Below are positions 30,669 to 37,435 of a stretch of DNA of 44,735 nucleotides, piece after piece; position 1 is the first letter of the stretch; every line of letters starts with the position of its first letter. This stretch comes from Micromonospora sp. KC213 (GTDB taxonomy: Bacteria > Actinomycetota > Actinomycetes > Mycobacteriales > Micromonosporaceae), in the NCBI RefSeq assembly GCF_004348325.1, contig NZ_SMKF01000027.1, positions 1 through 44,735 of the forward strand, read 5' to 3'. The position numbers were made by a program, and so were the translations under genes. Below the pieces are notes generated by a model, which made no database searches, was not told where the DNA came from, and worked only from the letters and a program-made list of their open reading frames with translations.

Positions 30669-31904
30669 TCACGGCGTGCAGCCGACCAGCGACGCAAGAT
30701 CGGCAAGCTCCCTGCTCATCGTCCGTCGCCGCCCCTCCGCGATGGACTGCACGATCTCCCGCGCGTACCGCTGCTGCCGCAGCCACGCCGGCGCCCGATC
30801 GGCCAGCTCGACGAGCACCCCCGTGGCGTCGGCGTACGCGCCGGTCTGCACGTGCGACCACGCCACGTCCAGGCGGTGCCGCTGCCGAGACGACGGCGTT
30901 ACCTGCGGCGACCGCTCCATCTGCTGGGCCAGGCGTAGCGCCTGATCCGGCTGGCCGGCGATGACCGCCGACTCGACGCGCATCAGCTGCACGCCCTCCG
31001 CGCTGTAGTCGTTGCCCATGACGTCGGCGTTCGGGTTCGGCTGGCCGCCGAGCCGGTGCGCGCCGGCTGCAGCCAGGTCGAGCATCTGCTCCGCGTCGTC
31101 GTGCCGGGCGTCCCGGACCGCTGCCGACGCACCCTTCATGAGCAGGAATCCCCAGGCGGCGAGCTGCTCCGGGGTGGCCTGCGACAGCCGCGGCTCGACC
31201 TGGTCGGCGGTACGCACGGCGAGCGCCTCGGCCTCGGCGAATCGGGCCTGCCGCAGCAGCAGCCAGCACATCGGCGCGACGGCACCTGCGCCCACCACCT
31301 GGTCGCCGCTGCGCCGAGCGTGGTCCAGCGCGCCGCTGAGGGCAACGTGGGCCAGGTCGACGCGGCGCAGCTGGATCAGGAGTCTGCCGGCAAGCTGGTG
31401 GGCCTGCGAAGCGAGAGCGTGCGCCGCCAGCTGCTCGTCGCCGGTCGTGACGTCGACGAGGGTGCGGGCCTCGCCGAGCAGCGATGGCACGAGCGACAGG
31501 GTGGCAGCGTAGTCGTTGGAGTGGTACAGGGTGTTCGCCGCCCGCACGGCCCGCCGGACGGTCGCCGGTGTGGGCGGCTCACTCTCGGCATCGCCGGTGA
31601 CCGGCTGACCGTCCAGCCCGGCGACCGGGGTCAGCGCGCGGCGGACGTCGACGAGGCCGAGCGGCGCGGCGTCAGGTTCACGCATGGCCTGCGCCCGGGC
31701 AGCGGACCCCATCAGCGTGGTGGTGGCCACCTGCAGCGCGCGGGCGAGCTTCTCCAGGGTCGACATGCGGGCGCTGGTCCGGTCGTTGCGCTCCAGCTTG
31801 CGGATCGTCTCGACGCTGACGCCAGCGCGCTCGGCCAGCTGATCCTGCGTGAGGGTAGAGGTAGTGCGGATACGGCGCAGATGGTCGCCGATGGTCTGGT
31901 CCAT
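30669..31904 (-). CDS. XRE regulator with TPR-like helical domain
   Basis: The product has 411 residues from ATG 31904 with GGGAGAG upstream. Residues about 6-62 form a classical HTH (LRRIRTTSTLTQDQLAERAG, SVETIRKLERN, then MSTLEKLARALQV). Residues about 115-405 are helical repeats of TPR type (ANTLYHSNDYAATLSLVPSLL, AGRLLIQLRRVDLAHVALSGAL, AGQPDQALRLAQQME). Such proteins are frequent in Actinobacteria and their mobile elements and can respond to peptides or partner proteins. It is divergent from the GntR gene, and is the best candidate for a master regulator of the element. Confidence 0.88.
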   Translation of the reverse strand: MDQTIGDHLRRIRTTSTLTQDQLAERAGVSVETIRKLERNDRTSARMSTLEKLARALQVATTTLMGSAARAQAMREPDAAPLGLVDVRRALTPVAGLDGQPVTGDAESEPPTPATVRRAVRAANTLYHSNDYAATLSLVPSLLGEARTLVDVTTGDEQLAAHALASQAHQLAGRLLIQLRRVDLAHVALSGALDHARRSGDQVVGAGAVAPMCWLLLRQARFAEAEALAVRTADQVEPRLSQATPEQLAAWGFLLMKGASAAVRDARHDDAEQMLDLAAAGAHRLGGQPNPNADVMGNDYSAEGVQLMRVESAVIAGQPDQALRLAQQMERSPQVTPSSRQRHRLDVAWSHVQTGAYADATGVLVELADRAPAWLRQQRYAREIVQSIAEGRRRTMSRELADLASLVGCTP

Positions 31905-31980
31905 GCTCGACTCTCCCAGGTAGCGGTCTGGGCGGCGGGCCGCCGGTCCGCTACAGCCCGACGGCACCGCCACTGCCGAC

Positions 31981-32031
31981 GGTACCCCTGGCCGGCTATC
32001 GGCGTGGGAGAGCGCGCCGAACTGGGGTACC
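31981..32031. promoter_or_regulatory. Inverted repeats GGTACCCC...GGGGTACC between divergent regulators
   Basis: GGTACCCC (31981-31988) and GGGGTACC (32024-32031) are exact inverted copies, 43 bases apart start to start, about four helical turns. They lie between the XRE-TPR and GntR starts, a natural operator position. Looping by one of the two regulators is a possibility. Confidence 0.4.
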
Positions 32032-32074
32032 GGGGGACCGAGGATCCCCGGGTCCGATGTGGAGGTGAGGTCCG

Positions 32075-32080
32075 TACCGT
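32075..32080 (+). promoter_or_regulatory. -10 box TACCGT for the GntR gene
   Basis: TACCGT fits TANNNT and ends six bases before ATG 32087, the same leaderless layout as at 4988. The GGAGGTGAGG at 32061-32070 is too far (about 17 nt) to serve this ATG. Confidence 0.38.
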
Positions 32081-32086
32081 GCGCTA

Positions 32087-32494
32087 ATGATCGACTTTCG
32101 GGCGGAGAGGGCTGTCTACCAGCAGCTCGCTGACCTGCTGCGCGAGGAGATCGCGTCGGGGCGGATCGGCCCGGGTGAGTTGCTGCCGTCAAGTAAGCGC
32201 CTGGAGCAGGAGCACGGCGTAAGTCGGGAGACGGTCCGCCGGGCTCTGGCGGTGCTACGCGGCGAGGGGCTGATTGTCACCGAGCCCAGCTACGGTACCC
32301 GCGTGCGGGTGGCCGAGGAACGAAAGCGGGTATCGGTGCCGCGGGGAGCGTCGGTGATCAGCCGCCCAGCTACCGCTGCTGAGCGAGAGCAGTTGGACAT
32401 CCCGCTTGGTGGTCATGTTCTGGTGGTGATGGTCGGCGGGCGGGTGCGGGGGCCGGTACATGCGGCAGATCGGACGGAGCTGACCACCGCCTGA
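32087..32494 (+). CDS. Short GntR-family regulator
   Basis: The product has 135 residues. Residues 8-75 are a clear GntR winged helix (VYQQLADLLREEIASGRIG, LPSSKRLEQEHGVSRETVRR, LAVLRGEGLIVTEPSYGTRV). Only about 55 residues follow, too few for a full effector domain, as in KorSA-type regulators of pSAM2-like elements. The C-terminus is helical then beta (TAAEREQLDIPLGGHVLVVMV). It is divergent from the XRE-TPR gene and the last element gene before the right boundary. Confidence 0.85.
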   Translation: MIDFRAERAVYQQLADLLREEIASGRIGPGELLPSSKRLEQEHGVSRETVRRALAVLRGEGLIVTEPSYGTRVRVAEERKRVSVPRGASVISRPATAAEREQLDIPLGGHVLVVMVGGRVRGPVHAADRTELTTA

Positions 32495-32587
32495 TTTCCG
32501 GCCGAATGAGGGAGTTTGGCGCGTCAAGATCGACGATCAAGGAAAATATGTAACGCGCAGCATGCCGAGAGCGATATCACTAGTAGG

Positions 32588-32635
32588 CCGCCGTCGGAGC
32601 GCTGTGGACTCGCCCTCCTCGGACTCCGGCGGCGG
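32588..32635. terminator. Hairpin after the GntR gene
   Basis: Arms 32588-32599 and 32624-32635 form a 12-bp stem with one G-T wobble and a 24-base loop. It lies between GntR and the element boundary and may stop transcription from running into tadA. Confidence 0.45.
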
Positions 32636-32672
32636 TCCCATATTATCCATCGACCTTTACGAATGCTGCTAG

Positions 32673-32735
32673 GCCGCTTGGTCGGGATCCGACAGCACGG
32701 CTGACCGTGGTTTGCGAACCAGTACGGACGTGCTG
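32673..32735. other. Predicted right attachment region (element/tadA junction)
   Basis: TadA homology begins at about 32724 (TDVLVNG), while codons before it (frame open only from 32673) do not resemble TadA. An inverted repeat GTCGG-GAT-CCGAC (32681-32693) and TGCTG/CAGCA copies flank the junction. The core should be a short sequence shared with the other end of the element, which is not in the window, so its exact limits are unknown. Confidence 0.5.
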
Positions 32736-33713
32736 GTCAACGGGGTACGGGTCTGGGTCGACCGGGGCGACGGGCTGCGTCAGGTGGCGGTGCCGATCGG
32801 CACCGTCGACGACGTACGACGCCTGGCGCAGCGGCTCACCGCGGCCGCCGGGCGCAGGCTGGACGACGGTTGCCCGTACGCCGACGCGCGGCTGCCGGAC
32901 GGCACCCGGCTGCACGCCGTCCTGCCCCCGGTGGCGACCGACGGCCCCTACCTGTCGCTGCGTACCTTCCGGCAGCGACCGTTCACCCTCGACGAGCTGG
33001 TACGCCACGGCACTGTGCCCCGTCCCGTCGCCCCGCTGCTCGCCGCCGTCGTCGCGGCCCGGCTCGCGTACCTGGTCACCGGCGGCACCGGCTCGGGCAA
33101 GACCACCCTGCTCAACACGCTGCTCGGGATGGTCCCGCCGACCGAGCGGATCGTGCTGGTCGAGGACGCCGCCGAGCTGCACCCCGGGCACCCGCACGTG
33201 GTGGGGCTGCAGGCGCGTACGGCCAACGTGGAGGGATCGGGCGTGGTCGGCCTCAGCGAGCTGGTCCGGCAGGCGCTGCGGATGCGCCCCGACCGGCTGG
33301 TGGTGGGGGAGTGCCGGGGCGCGGAGGTGGTCGATCTGCTCGCCGCGCTCAACACCGGCCACGACGGCGGGGCGGGGACGCTGCACGCGAACACCCCGGC
33401 GGACGTGCCGGCCCGACTGGAGGCGCTGGGGCTGCTCGGCGGGCTGCCCCGGGCGGCTCTGCACGCCCAGGTGGCCGCCGCGTTGCAGGTGCTTCTTCAG
33501 GTGCGTCGCGGTTCCGCCGGCCGGGTGCTGGAATCGATCTGTCTGCTGCTGCCCGAAGGGCCCGACCGGCTGGTCACCGTCGTGCCGGCCTGGATGCGGG
33601 GCCGGGGCGTCGGGTTGGCCGGCCGGGCACTCGCCACCCTGCTGCGGAATCGAGGTGTGGCGGTCCCACCGATCCTCTGCGAACCGTGGCCGGGCTCGGC
33701 GGGGTCGGAATGA
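32712..33713 (+). pseudogene. tadA: tadA, pilus ATPase truncated at its N-terminus by the element
   Basis: About 333 residues are present. The core is intact: Walker A GGTGSGKTT at 124-132, VLVEDAAELH at 148-157, RPDRLVVGECRG at 192-203 and the His box GTLHAN at 222-227. Actinobacterial CpaF/TadA proteins usually have about 60-80 further residues before TDVLVNG. Here only element-derived codons precede it and the only start nearby is TTG 32712 with no good ribosome site. The N-terminal domain helps contact the membrane subunits, so the shortened protein may not work. The missing piece should lie left of the window. Confidence 0.8.
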
Positions 33714-34333
33714 GCCCCCTGCTCGGGCTGGTCACGGTGCTGATGGCCCGGCCACGACGGGCGCTGCTGCTGGTCGGCGTCGCCGGTGCGGCAGCCGGTA
33801 CGGCCACCGCCGGCCCGGTGGCCGGAGTCCTCCTCGCCTGCTACGGCGTGCTCGGTACCCGGGCCGCACTCCGGAGACGGGCCGACCGGCACGCGGCCCG
33901 GGACCACCGGCGTCGGCTGGACCAGCTCTGCGGCCTCGCCGCCGACCTGCGGGCGGGACTGCCCGTCCCCGAGCCGGACGACCGCCCGGACCGCCTCGCC
34001 CGGCTGACCCGGGCCGCCGTGCGGCTGGCCGACCGCACCGGAGCGCCCCTGGCGGAACTCCTGGAACGCATCGAGGCGGACGCCCGCGCGGTGGACCGGG
34101 GGCTCGCCGCCGCCACCGCGCAGGCCGCCGGTGCGCGGGCCACCGCCCTGCTGTTGGCCGCCCTTCCGGCCGGCGGGATCGGCCTCGGCTACGGCATCGG
34201 CGCCGACCCGCTGGCGGTACTGCTGCACACCCCCGTCGGCGCGGTCAGCGCGGTGACCGCAGCCGCCCTGCAGACCGGCGGGCTGCTCTGGGCCGAACGG
34301 CTGGGCCGGGTGTCCGACGGGCACGGCCGATGA
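33710..34333 (+). CDS. tadB: TadB-like pilus inner-membrane protein
   Basis: The product has 207 residues from ATG 33710, overlapping the tadA stop (ATGA). It has N-terminal hydrophobic helices (about 16-48), a soluble part with the type II secretion F pattern (RLDQLCGLAADLRAGLPVPEP, DRTGAPLAELLERIEADAR), and C-terminal TM helices (about 146-192). It works with TadC as the membrane platform of the Flp/Tad pilus. It is shorter than many TadB proteins, as usual for actinobacterial loci of the Rv3658c type. Confidence 0.82.
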   Translation: MSPLLGLVTVLMARPRRALLLVGVAGAAAGTATAGPVAGVLLACYGVLGTRAALRRRADRHAARDHRRRLDQLCGLAADLRAGLPVPEPDDRPDRLARLTRAAVRLADRTGAPLAELLERIEADARAVDRGLAAATAQAAGARATALLLAALPAGGIGLGYGIGADPLAVLLHTPVGAVSAVTAAALQTGGLLWAERLGRVSDGHGR

Positions 34334-35115
34334 CGACCGGGCAGCCGATGACCGCCGCCGCGTTGCTGACCGCGGCCGCGCTGCTGGTGGCCGTATTCCC
34401 GGCATCGGTCCGGCCCGCCCGCCGGCTGCGTGGCCTGCTCACGGGTACGCGCAGACCGGGCAGGTCGACGAATCCGCCGGCTGCTGCCGTCGAGCGAACG
34501 CTGTCCGGCGACACGGGCCGGTGGCGGGGCGCGGTACGGCTCGGCTCCGGGCTGGCCGGGCTGGCGGTCGCGGTGCTGGTCGGTGGCGTGCCCGGATGTC
34601 TGGCCGGAGTGCTGGTTGGTCTGGCGGCACACCGACTGCTGCGGCGCATCGAACCACCGGCGGTCCGCGAGCGCCGGCTGCGCGAAGTCGCTGACCTGCC
34701 GCTGGCCGCCGATCTGCTGGCGGCGGCGCTGCGCGCCGGCGCTCCGGTGGACCGCGCGGTGCTGGCCGTGGCCGACACGCTCGGCGGCCCGCTGGCGGCC
34801 CGCCTCGGTCGGGTGGGCCGGACGCTGCTGCTCGGCGGCGAGCCGCAGGAGGCGTGGGCGCACCTCGGCTCGGTGCCGGGGGCGGAACGCGTGGTGGCCG
34901 CCGCGCAGCGCTCCTCGCGCAGCGGGTCCGCGCTCGCCGGGGCGCTGACCCGGGTCGCCGACGACCTGCGGGCCGACCGCGCCACCGCCGCCGAGGCAGC
35001 GGCGCGTCGGGCGGGCGTGCTGATCGTCCTGCCGCTGGGTCTGTGCTTCCTGCCGGCCTTCATTCTCGCCGGCCTGGTGCCGGTGATCGTCGCCGTCCTC
35101 GGCGACGTGCTCTGA
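34330..35115 (+). CDS. tadC: TadC-like pilus inner-membrane protein
   Basis: The product has 261 residues from ATG 34330, overlapping the tadB stop. N-terminal TM helices (about 6-24 and 70-97) are followed by a type II secretion F domain: LREVADLPLAADLLAAALRAG, then ERVVAAAQRSSRSGSALAGAL and AAARRAGVLIVLPLGLCFLP leading into a final TM helix. It would form the membrane platform driven by TadA. The gene looks intact, but it depends on a damaged tadA upstream. Confidence 0.85.
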   Translation: MTTGQPMTAAALLTAAALLVAVFPASVRPARRLRGLLTGTRRPGRSTNPPAAAVERTLSGDTGRWRGAVRLGSGLAGLAVAVLVGGVPGCLAGVLVGLAAHRLLRRIEPPAVRERRLREVADLPLAADLLAAALRAGAPVDRAVLAVADTLGGPLAARLGRVGRTLLLGGEPQEAWAHLGSVPGAERVVAAAQRSSRSGSALAGALTRVADDLRADRATAAEAAARRAGVLIVLPLGLCFLPAFILAGLVPVIVAVLGDVL

Positions 35116-35139
35116 CAACCCATCGAGAAGGGACACACT

Positions 35140-35319
35140 GTGCGCAGACTCCGTACCCGTATCCGCAGCCGGCTGCGCGGGGACGCGGGCATGAACACCG
35201 CCGAGTACGCCGTCGGCACCCTCGCCGCGGTGGCGTTCGCTGGCATCCTGCTCAAGGTCCTCACCTCCGGCAACGTCCAGTCCGCGTTGACCGCCGTGAT
35301 CGACCGGGCGCTCAAGTGA
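35140..35319 (+). CDS. Flp-pilin-like protein (DUF4244)
   Basis: The product has 59 residues from GTG 35140 with GAGAAGGG upstream. It has a basic leader (MRRLRTRIRSRLRGDAG), the pilin-type MNTAEYAVGTLAAVAFAGIL segment with the Glu at position 5 of the mature part, and a short tail. This fits DUF4244, the small pilin-like protein of actinobacterial tad loci (Rv3656c position). It is presumably processed by a prepilin peptidase, which is not in this window. Confidence 0.88.
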   Translation: MRRLRTRIRSRLRGDAGMNTAEYAVGTLAAVAFAGILLKVLTSGNVQSALTAVIDRALK

Positions 35320-35684
35320 GCGCGCGCCGGTGGGCCGGTCGCGACCGGGGATCCTTCACCGCCGAGCTGGCGGCCGGCCTGCCGGCGCTGCTCCTGCTGC
35401 TGCTGACCGGGGTGACCGCGGTCGAGGCGGTCACCACCAGAGCCGCCTGCCTGGACGCGGCGCGGGAAGCGGCCCTCGCCGCTTCCCGCGGCTCGGACGG
35501 CAGCACGGCCGGCACCCGGATCGCCCCACCCGCCGCGACGGTCGCGGTGTCGGCCGACGCGGCTCGGGTCACCGTCACCGTCCGGGCTCCGGTCCGGGCG
35601 CTCGGTGCCCGACTTCCCCGGCTCACCGTGGAGGCCACCGCGGTCGCCGCCGTCGAGCCGGGCACCCCGGTGAGCCGGCCATGA
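35316..35684 (+). CDS. TadE-family pilus protein
   Basis: The product has 122 residues from GTG 35316, overlapping the pilin stop. The start RDRGSFTAELAAGLPALLLL has the TadE signature with Glu followed by one TM helix (to about residue 37). The remainder is exported and beta-rich with AARVTVTVRAPVRALGARL. It corresponds to the Rv3655c position in mycobacteria. It would act as a minor pseudopilin. Confidence 0.85.
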   Translation: MSARRWAGRDRGSFTAELAAGLPALLLLLLTGVTAVEAVTTRAACLDAAREAALAASRGSDGSTAGTRIAPPAATVAVSADAARVTVTVRAPVRALGARLPRLTVEATAVAAVEPGTPVSRP

Positions 35685-36055
35685 CAGTGCCGGGCGTACG
35701 GTCGCGCGACGCCGCCGACCGGGGCGGCGCGACCATCTGCCTGCTCTTCCTCGGATTGGTGTTCGTGCTGGTCGGAGCCTTCGGAGCGGCCATCGGCACG
35801 GCCCGGCTGGCGCGGCACCAGGCCCGGGTGGCCGCCGACTTCGCCGCGTTGGCCGCGGCGGGGCAGGCACCGGGCGGGCACGGGCCGGCGTGCCGCGCGG
35901 CCGAGGAGTTGGCGGCCGCCAACCGGGCCCGGTTGACCGGCTGCCGGCTGGACGGGCTCGACGCGCTGGTGACGGTCGAGGTACCGGTGACCCCGCTGCC
36001 GGGCCTGCACCGGGCGGCCACCGCCATCGCTCGCGCCGGCCCGGTGCGCGGCTGA
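35681..36055 (+). CDS. Rv3654c-like TadE/TadG-type helper protein
   Basis: The product has 124 residues from ATG 35681, overlapping the upstream stop (ATGA). A charged start (RSRDAADRGGATICLL) leads into one TM helix (about 17-40) and an exported Ala-rich part (RVAADFAALAAAGQAPGG, CRAAEELAAANRARLTGC) with two Cys that could form a disulfide. This is the usual last gene of the actinobacterial tad cluster. Confidence 0.82.
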   Translation: MTVPGVRSRDAADRGGATICLLFLGLVFVLVGAFGAAIGTARLARHQARVAADFAALAAAGQAPGGHGPACRAAEELAAANRARLTGCRLDGLDALVTVEVPVTPLPGLHRAATAIARAGPVRG

Positions 36056-36089
36056 CGGAGACCGGTGGCGCTGACGGTCAGCAATCGGC

Positions 36090-36118
36090 GCCGGGTGTGA
36101 CTGCCGACCACACCCGGC
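36090..36118 (+). terminator. Terminator of the tad operon
   Basis: GCCGGGTGTG (36090-36099) and CACACCCGGC (36109-36118) form a perfect 10-bp stem with a 9-base loop, 35 nt after the last tad gene stop. Confidence 0.65.
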
Positions 36119-36246
36119 ACCGGCGACGTGATCGGTGGCGGCTGGGTGATTTCGACATGCCGGGCCTGCTGCCGCTGAGCTGCAAACGATCACCCGGCCA
36201 GCCGAGCGCCGACCGGGGTGAGCCGCACCCGGCCGGCGGACGACGG

Positions 36247-36825
36247 TCAGCGGGCCTGGAGGGCGTCCAGACCGATCGCCATCGCGATCACCAGGCGGCG
36301 GTCGATCTGCGGGTTCTGCACCTCGACGACGTACCGGTCGCGCAGCCCCCACTTCTTCACCACGGAGAAGAACGGCTGACCACCGCCGACAAAGTCGAAG
36401 TGGTACGGCAGCCAGGAGAGCGAGTCGACGAACCGGCGCAGCAGCGCCACCGGCAGGCTCCGCTCCTGGCCGGTGACCTGCGGCAGGCCGGGCTGCTCCA
36501 CGTGCCAGGTGGAGCGCAGCAGGGACTGCGCGAAGTCCTTGCGGAACAGGCCGAGCGGGTTGCCCGCGTGGTCGGTGACGTCGTAGGTGGCGCCGAGGTC
36601 GACCCGCTGGCGGGCCTTGAAGCCGAGCAGCGGCTGCTGCTTGGAGTCGTCGCGGTAGATGGTCACCTGTTCCTTGAAGGCGAGCCGCTTCTGTTGCGCG
36701 AATGCCAGCAGTTCGCCCTCCTGGCCGTCCGGGCCCACGGCGTGGACCTCGTACTGGTTGACCATCAACCGGATCCGTTGCCGGACGTGGAACCGGTGCT
36801 GTGCCTGCAAACTGTCGAGCTGCAT
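36247..36825 (-). CDS. LURP-one-related (LOR)/scramblase-fold protein
   Basis: The product has 192 residues from ATG 36825. It reads as a LOR/DUF567-type beta barrel: FHVRQRIRLMVNQYEVHAVG, LLAFAQQKRLAFKEQVTIY, LGFKARQRVDLGATYDVTD, and a closing segment after FFSVVKKWGLRDRYVVEV. A final helix (LVIAMAIGLDALQ) suits the family's buried tail helix. Bacterial members have no settled role; relatives include tubby and phospholipid scramblases. It is chromosomal, outside the element. Confidence 0.8.
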   Translation of the reverse strand: MQLDSLQAQHRFHVRQRIRLMVNQYEVHAVGPDGQEGELLAFAQQKRLAFKEQVTIYRDDSKQQPLLGFKARQRVDLGATYDVTDHAGNPLGLFRKDFAQSLLRSTWHVEQPGLPQVTGQERSLPVALLRRFVDSLSWLPYHFDFVGGGQPFFSVVKKWGLRDRYVVEVQNPQIDRRLVIAMAIGLDALQAR

Positions 36826-36952
36826 GGAGTTTCTCCTGTCAAAGGGTGGCCGGAGTGTCGCACGCCGGCGCGCAGAACGACGGCCGCCACGGCAGCACCG
36901 AGGAGTCCGTCGTCCGTCGGGGCACCCCGCGTCGGATCGCGCAGCCCGCCGG

Positions 36953-37159
36953 TCAGCGTCCGCCGTCGACGGTCACCTTCATGGCCCAGGAGTTGAGCAC
37001 CTGGTGGATGGTGCGTAGGCGCTCGTTGATCTGCTCCAGCCGTTCGGCCTGGGCGAGGTTTGCCATCGCGGCCCCCAACGCGATCTGCTGGTCAGGGGTG
37101 AGGTTGTCCTGGTCGATGTTGTAGAGCAGGTCGACGGTCTCGGCGATCGTGTCGGCCAT
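36953..37159 (-). CDS. Small helical hypothetical protein
   Basis: The product has 68 residues from ATG 37159 with GAGGAGAAG upstream. All helical and acidic (TIAETVDLLYNIDQDNLTPD, LAQAERLEQINERLRTIHQVL). It lies 127 nt upstream of the LOR gene on the same strand and may be co-transcribed. No family is recognised. Confidence 0.7.
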   Translation of the reverse strand: MADTIAETVDLLYNIDQDNLTPDQQIALGAAMANLAQAERLEQINERLRTIHQVLNSWAMKVTVDGGR

Positions 37160-37435
37160 GGCTTCTTCTCCTCGGGCAAGAAGACGACAGGTCGGCGGAT
37201 CCTGACCGGCGAATCCGATCAATGGAAGCGCTCCCATCTCCTTGCCCACATGCTCTGCCCCTCATGCACCCTTCCCACAACCCGGACCCGCCGGCCACCT
37301 GTTGGCCAGCCCTCAACCGGCGAAACCGCCCCCGGAGAGCAGGTACGGCCAGGACGCTGCCGGACGGAAGACAAAACGTGGTCGGGACGCAGACAGCAGG
37401 GCGGCCGGGTGCGCGGCCCGGGACGGCAGGCGCGG
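37160..37435. other. Intergenic region, no gene seen
   Basis: A 276-base gap between the helicase stop and the start of the 68-residue protein gene, both on the minus strand. I see no convincing reading frame or strong hairpin. It probably holds the promoter for the gene at 37159. Confidence 0.45.

Larger units (their letters stand above)
1..32712. mobile_element. Integrated siphovirus-type prophage with ICE-like accessory block (left end outside window)
   Basis: A continuous set of phage genes (terminase, portal, capsid, tail, lysis) is followed by XRE-TPR and GntR regulators and small membrane proteins of the kind found in actinomycete integrative elements. The right edge is placed where sequence homologous to the pilus ATPase TadA resumes at about 32712-32730. 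The left edge, integrase and partner attachment site are not in the window. Head and tail genes look intact, with no frameshifts other than the expected tail-chaperone one. Whether the element can excise cannot be judged without the integrase end. Confidence 0.88.

Noticed and set aside
32707..34329. Continuous + frame from 32707 that would fuse an extra 540 residues to TadC
   Set aside because: The first part is the out-of-frame shadow of tadA and tadB; TadC starts naturally at ATG 34330 overlapping the tadB stop.
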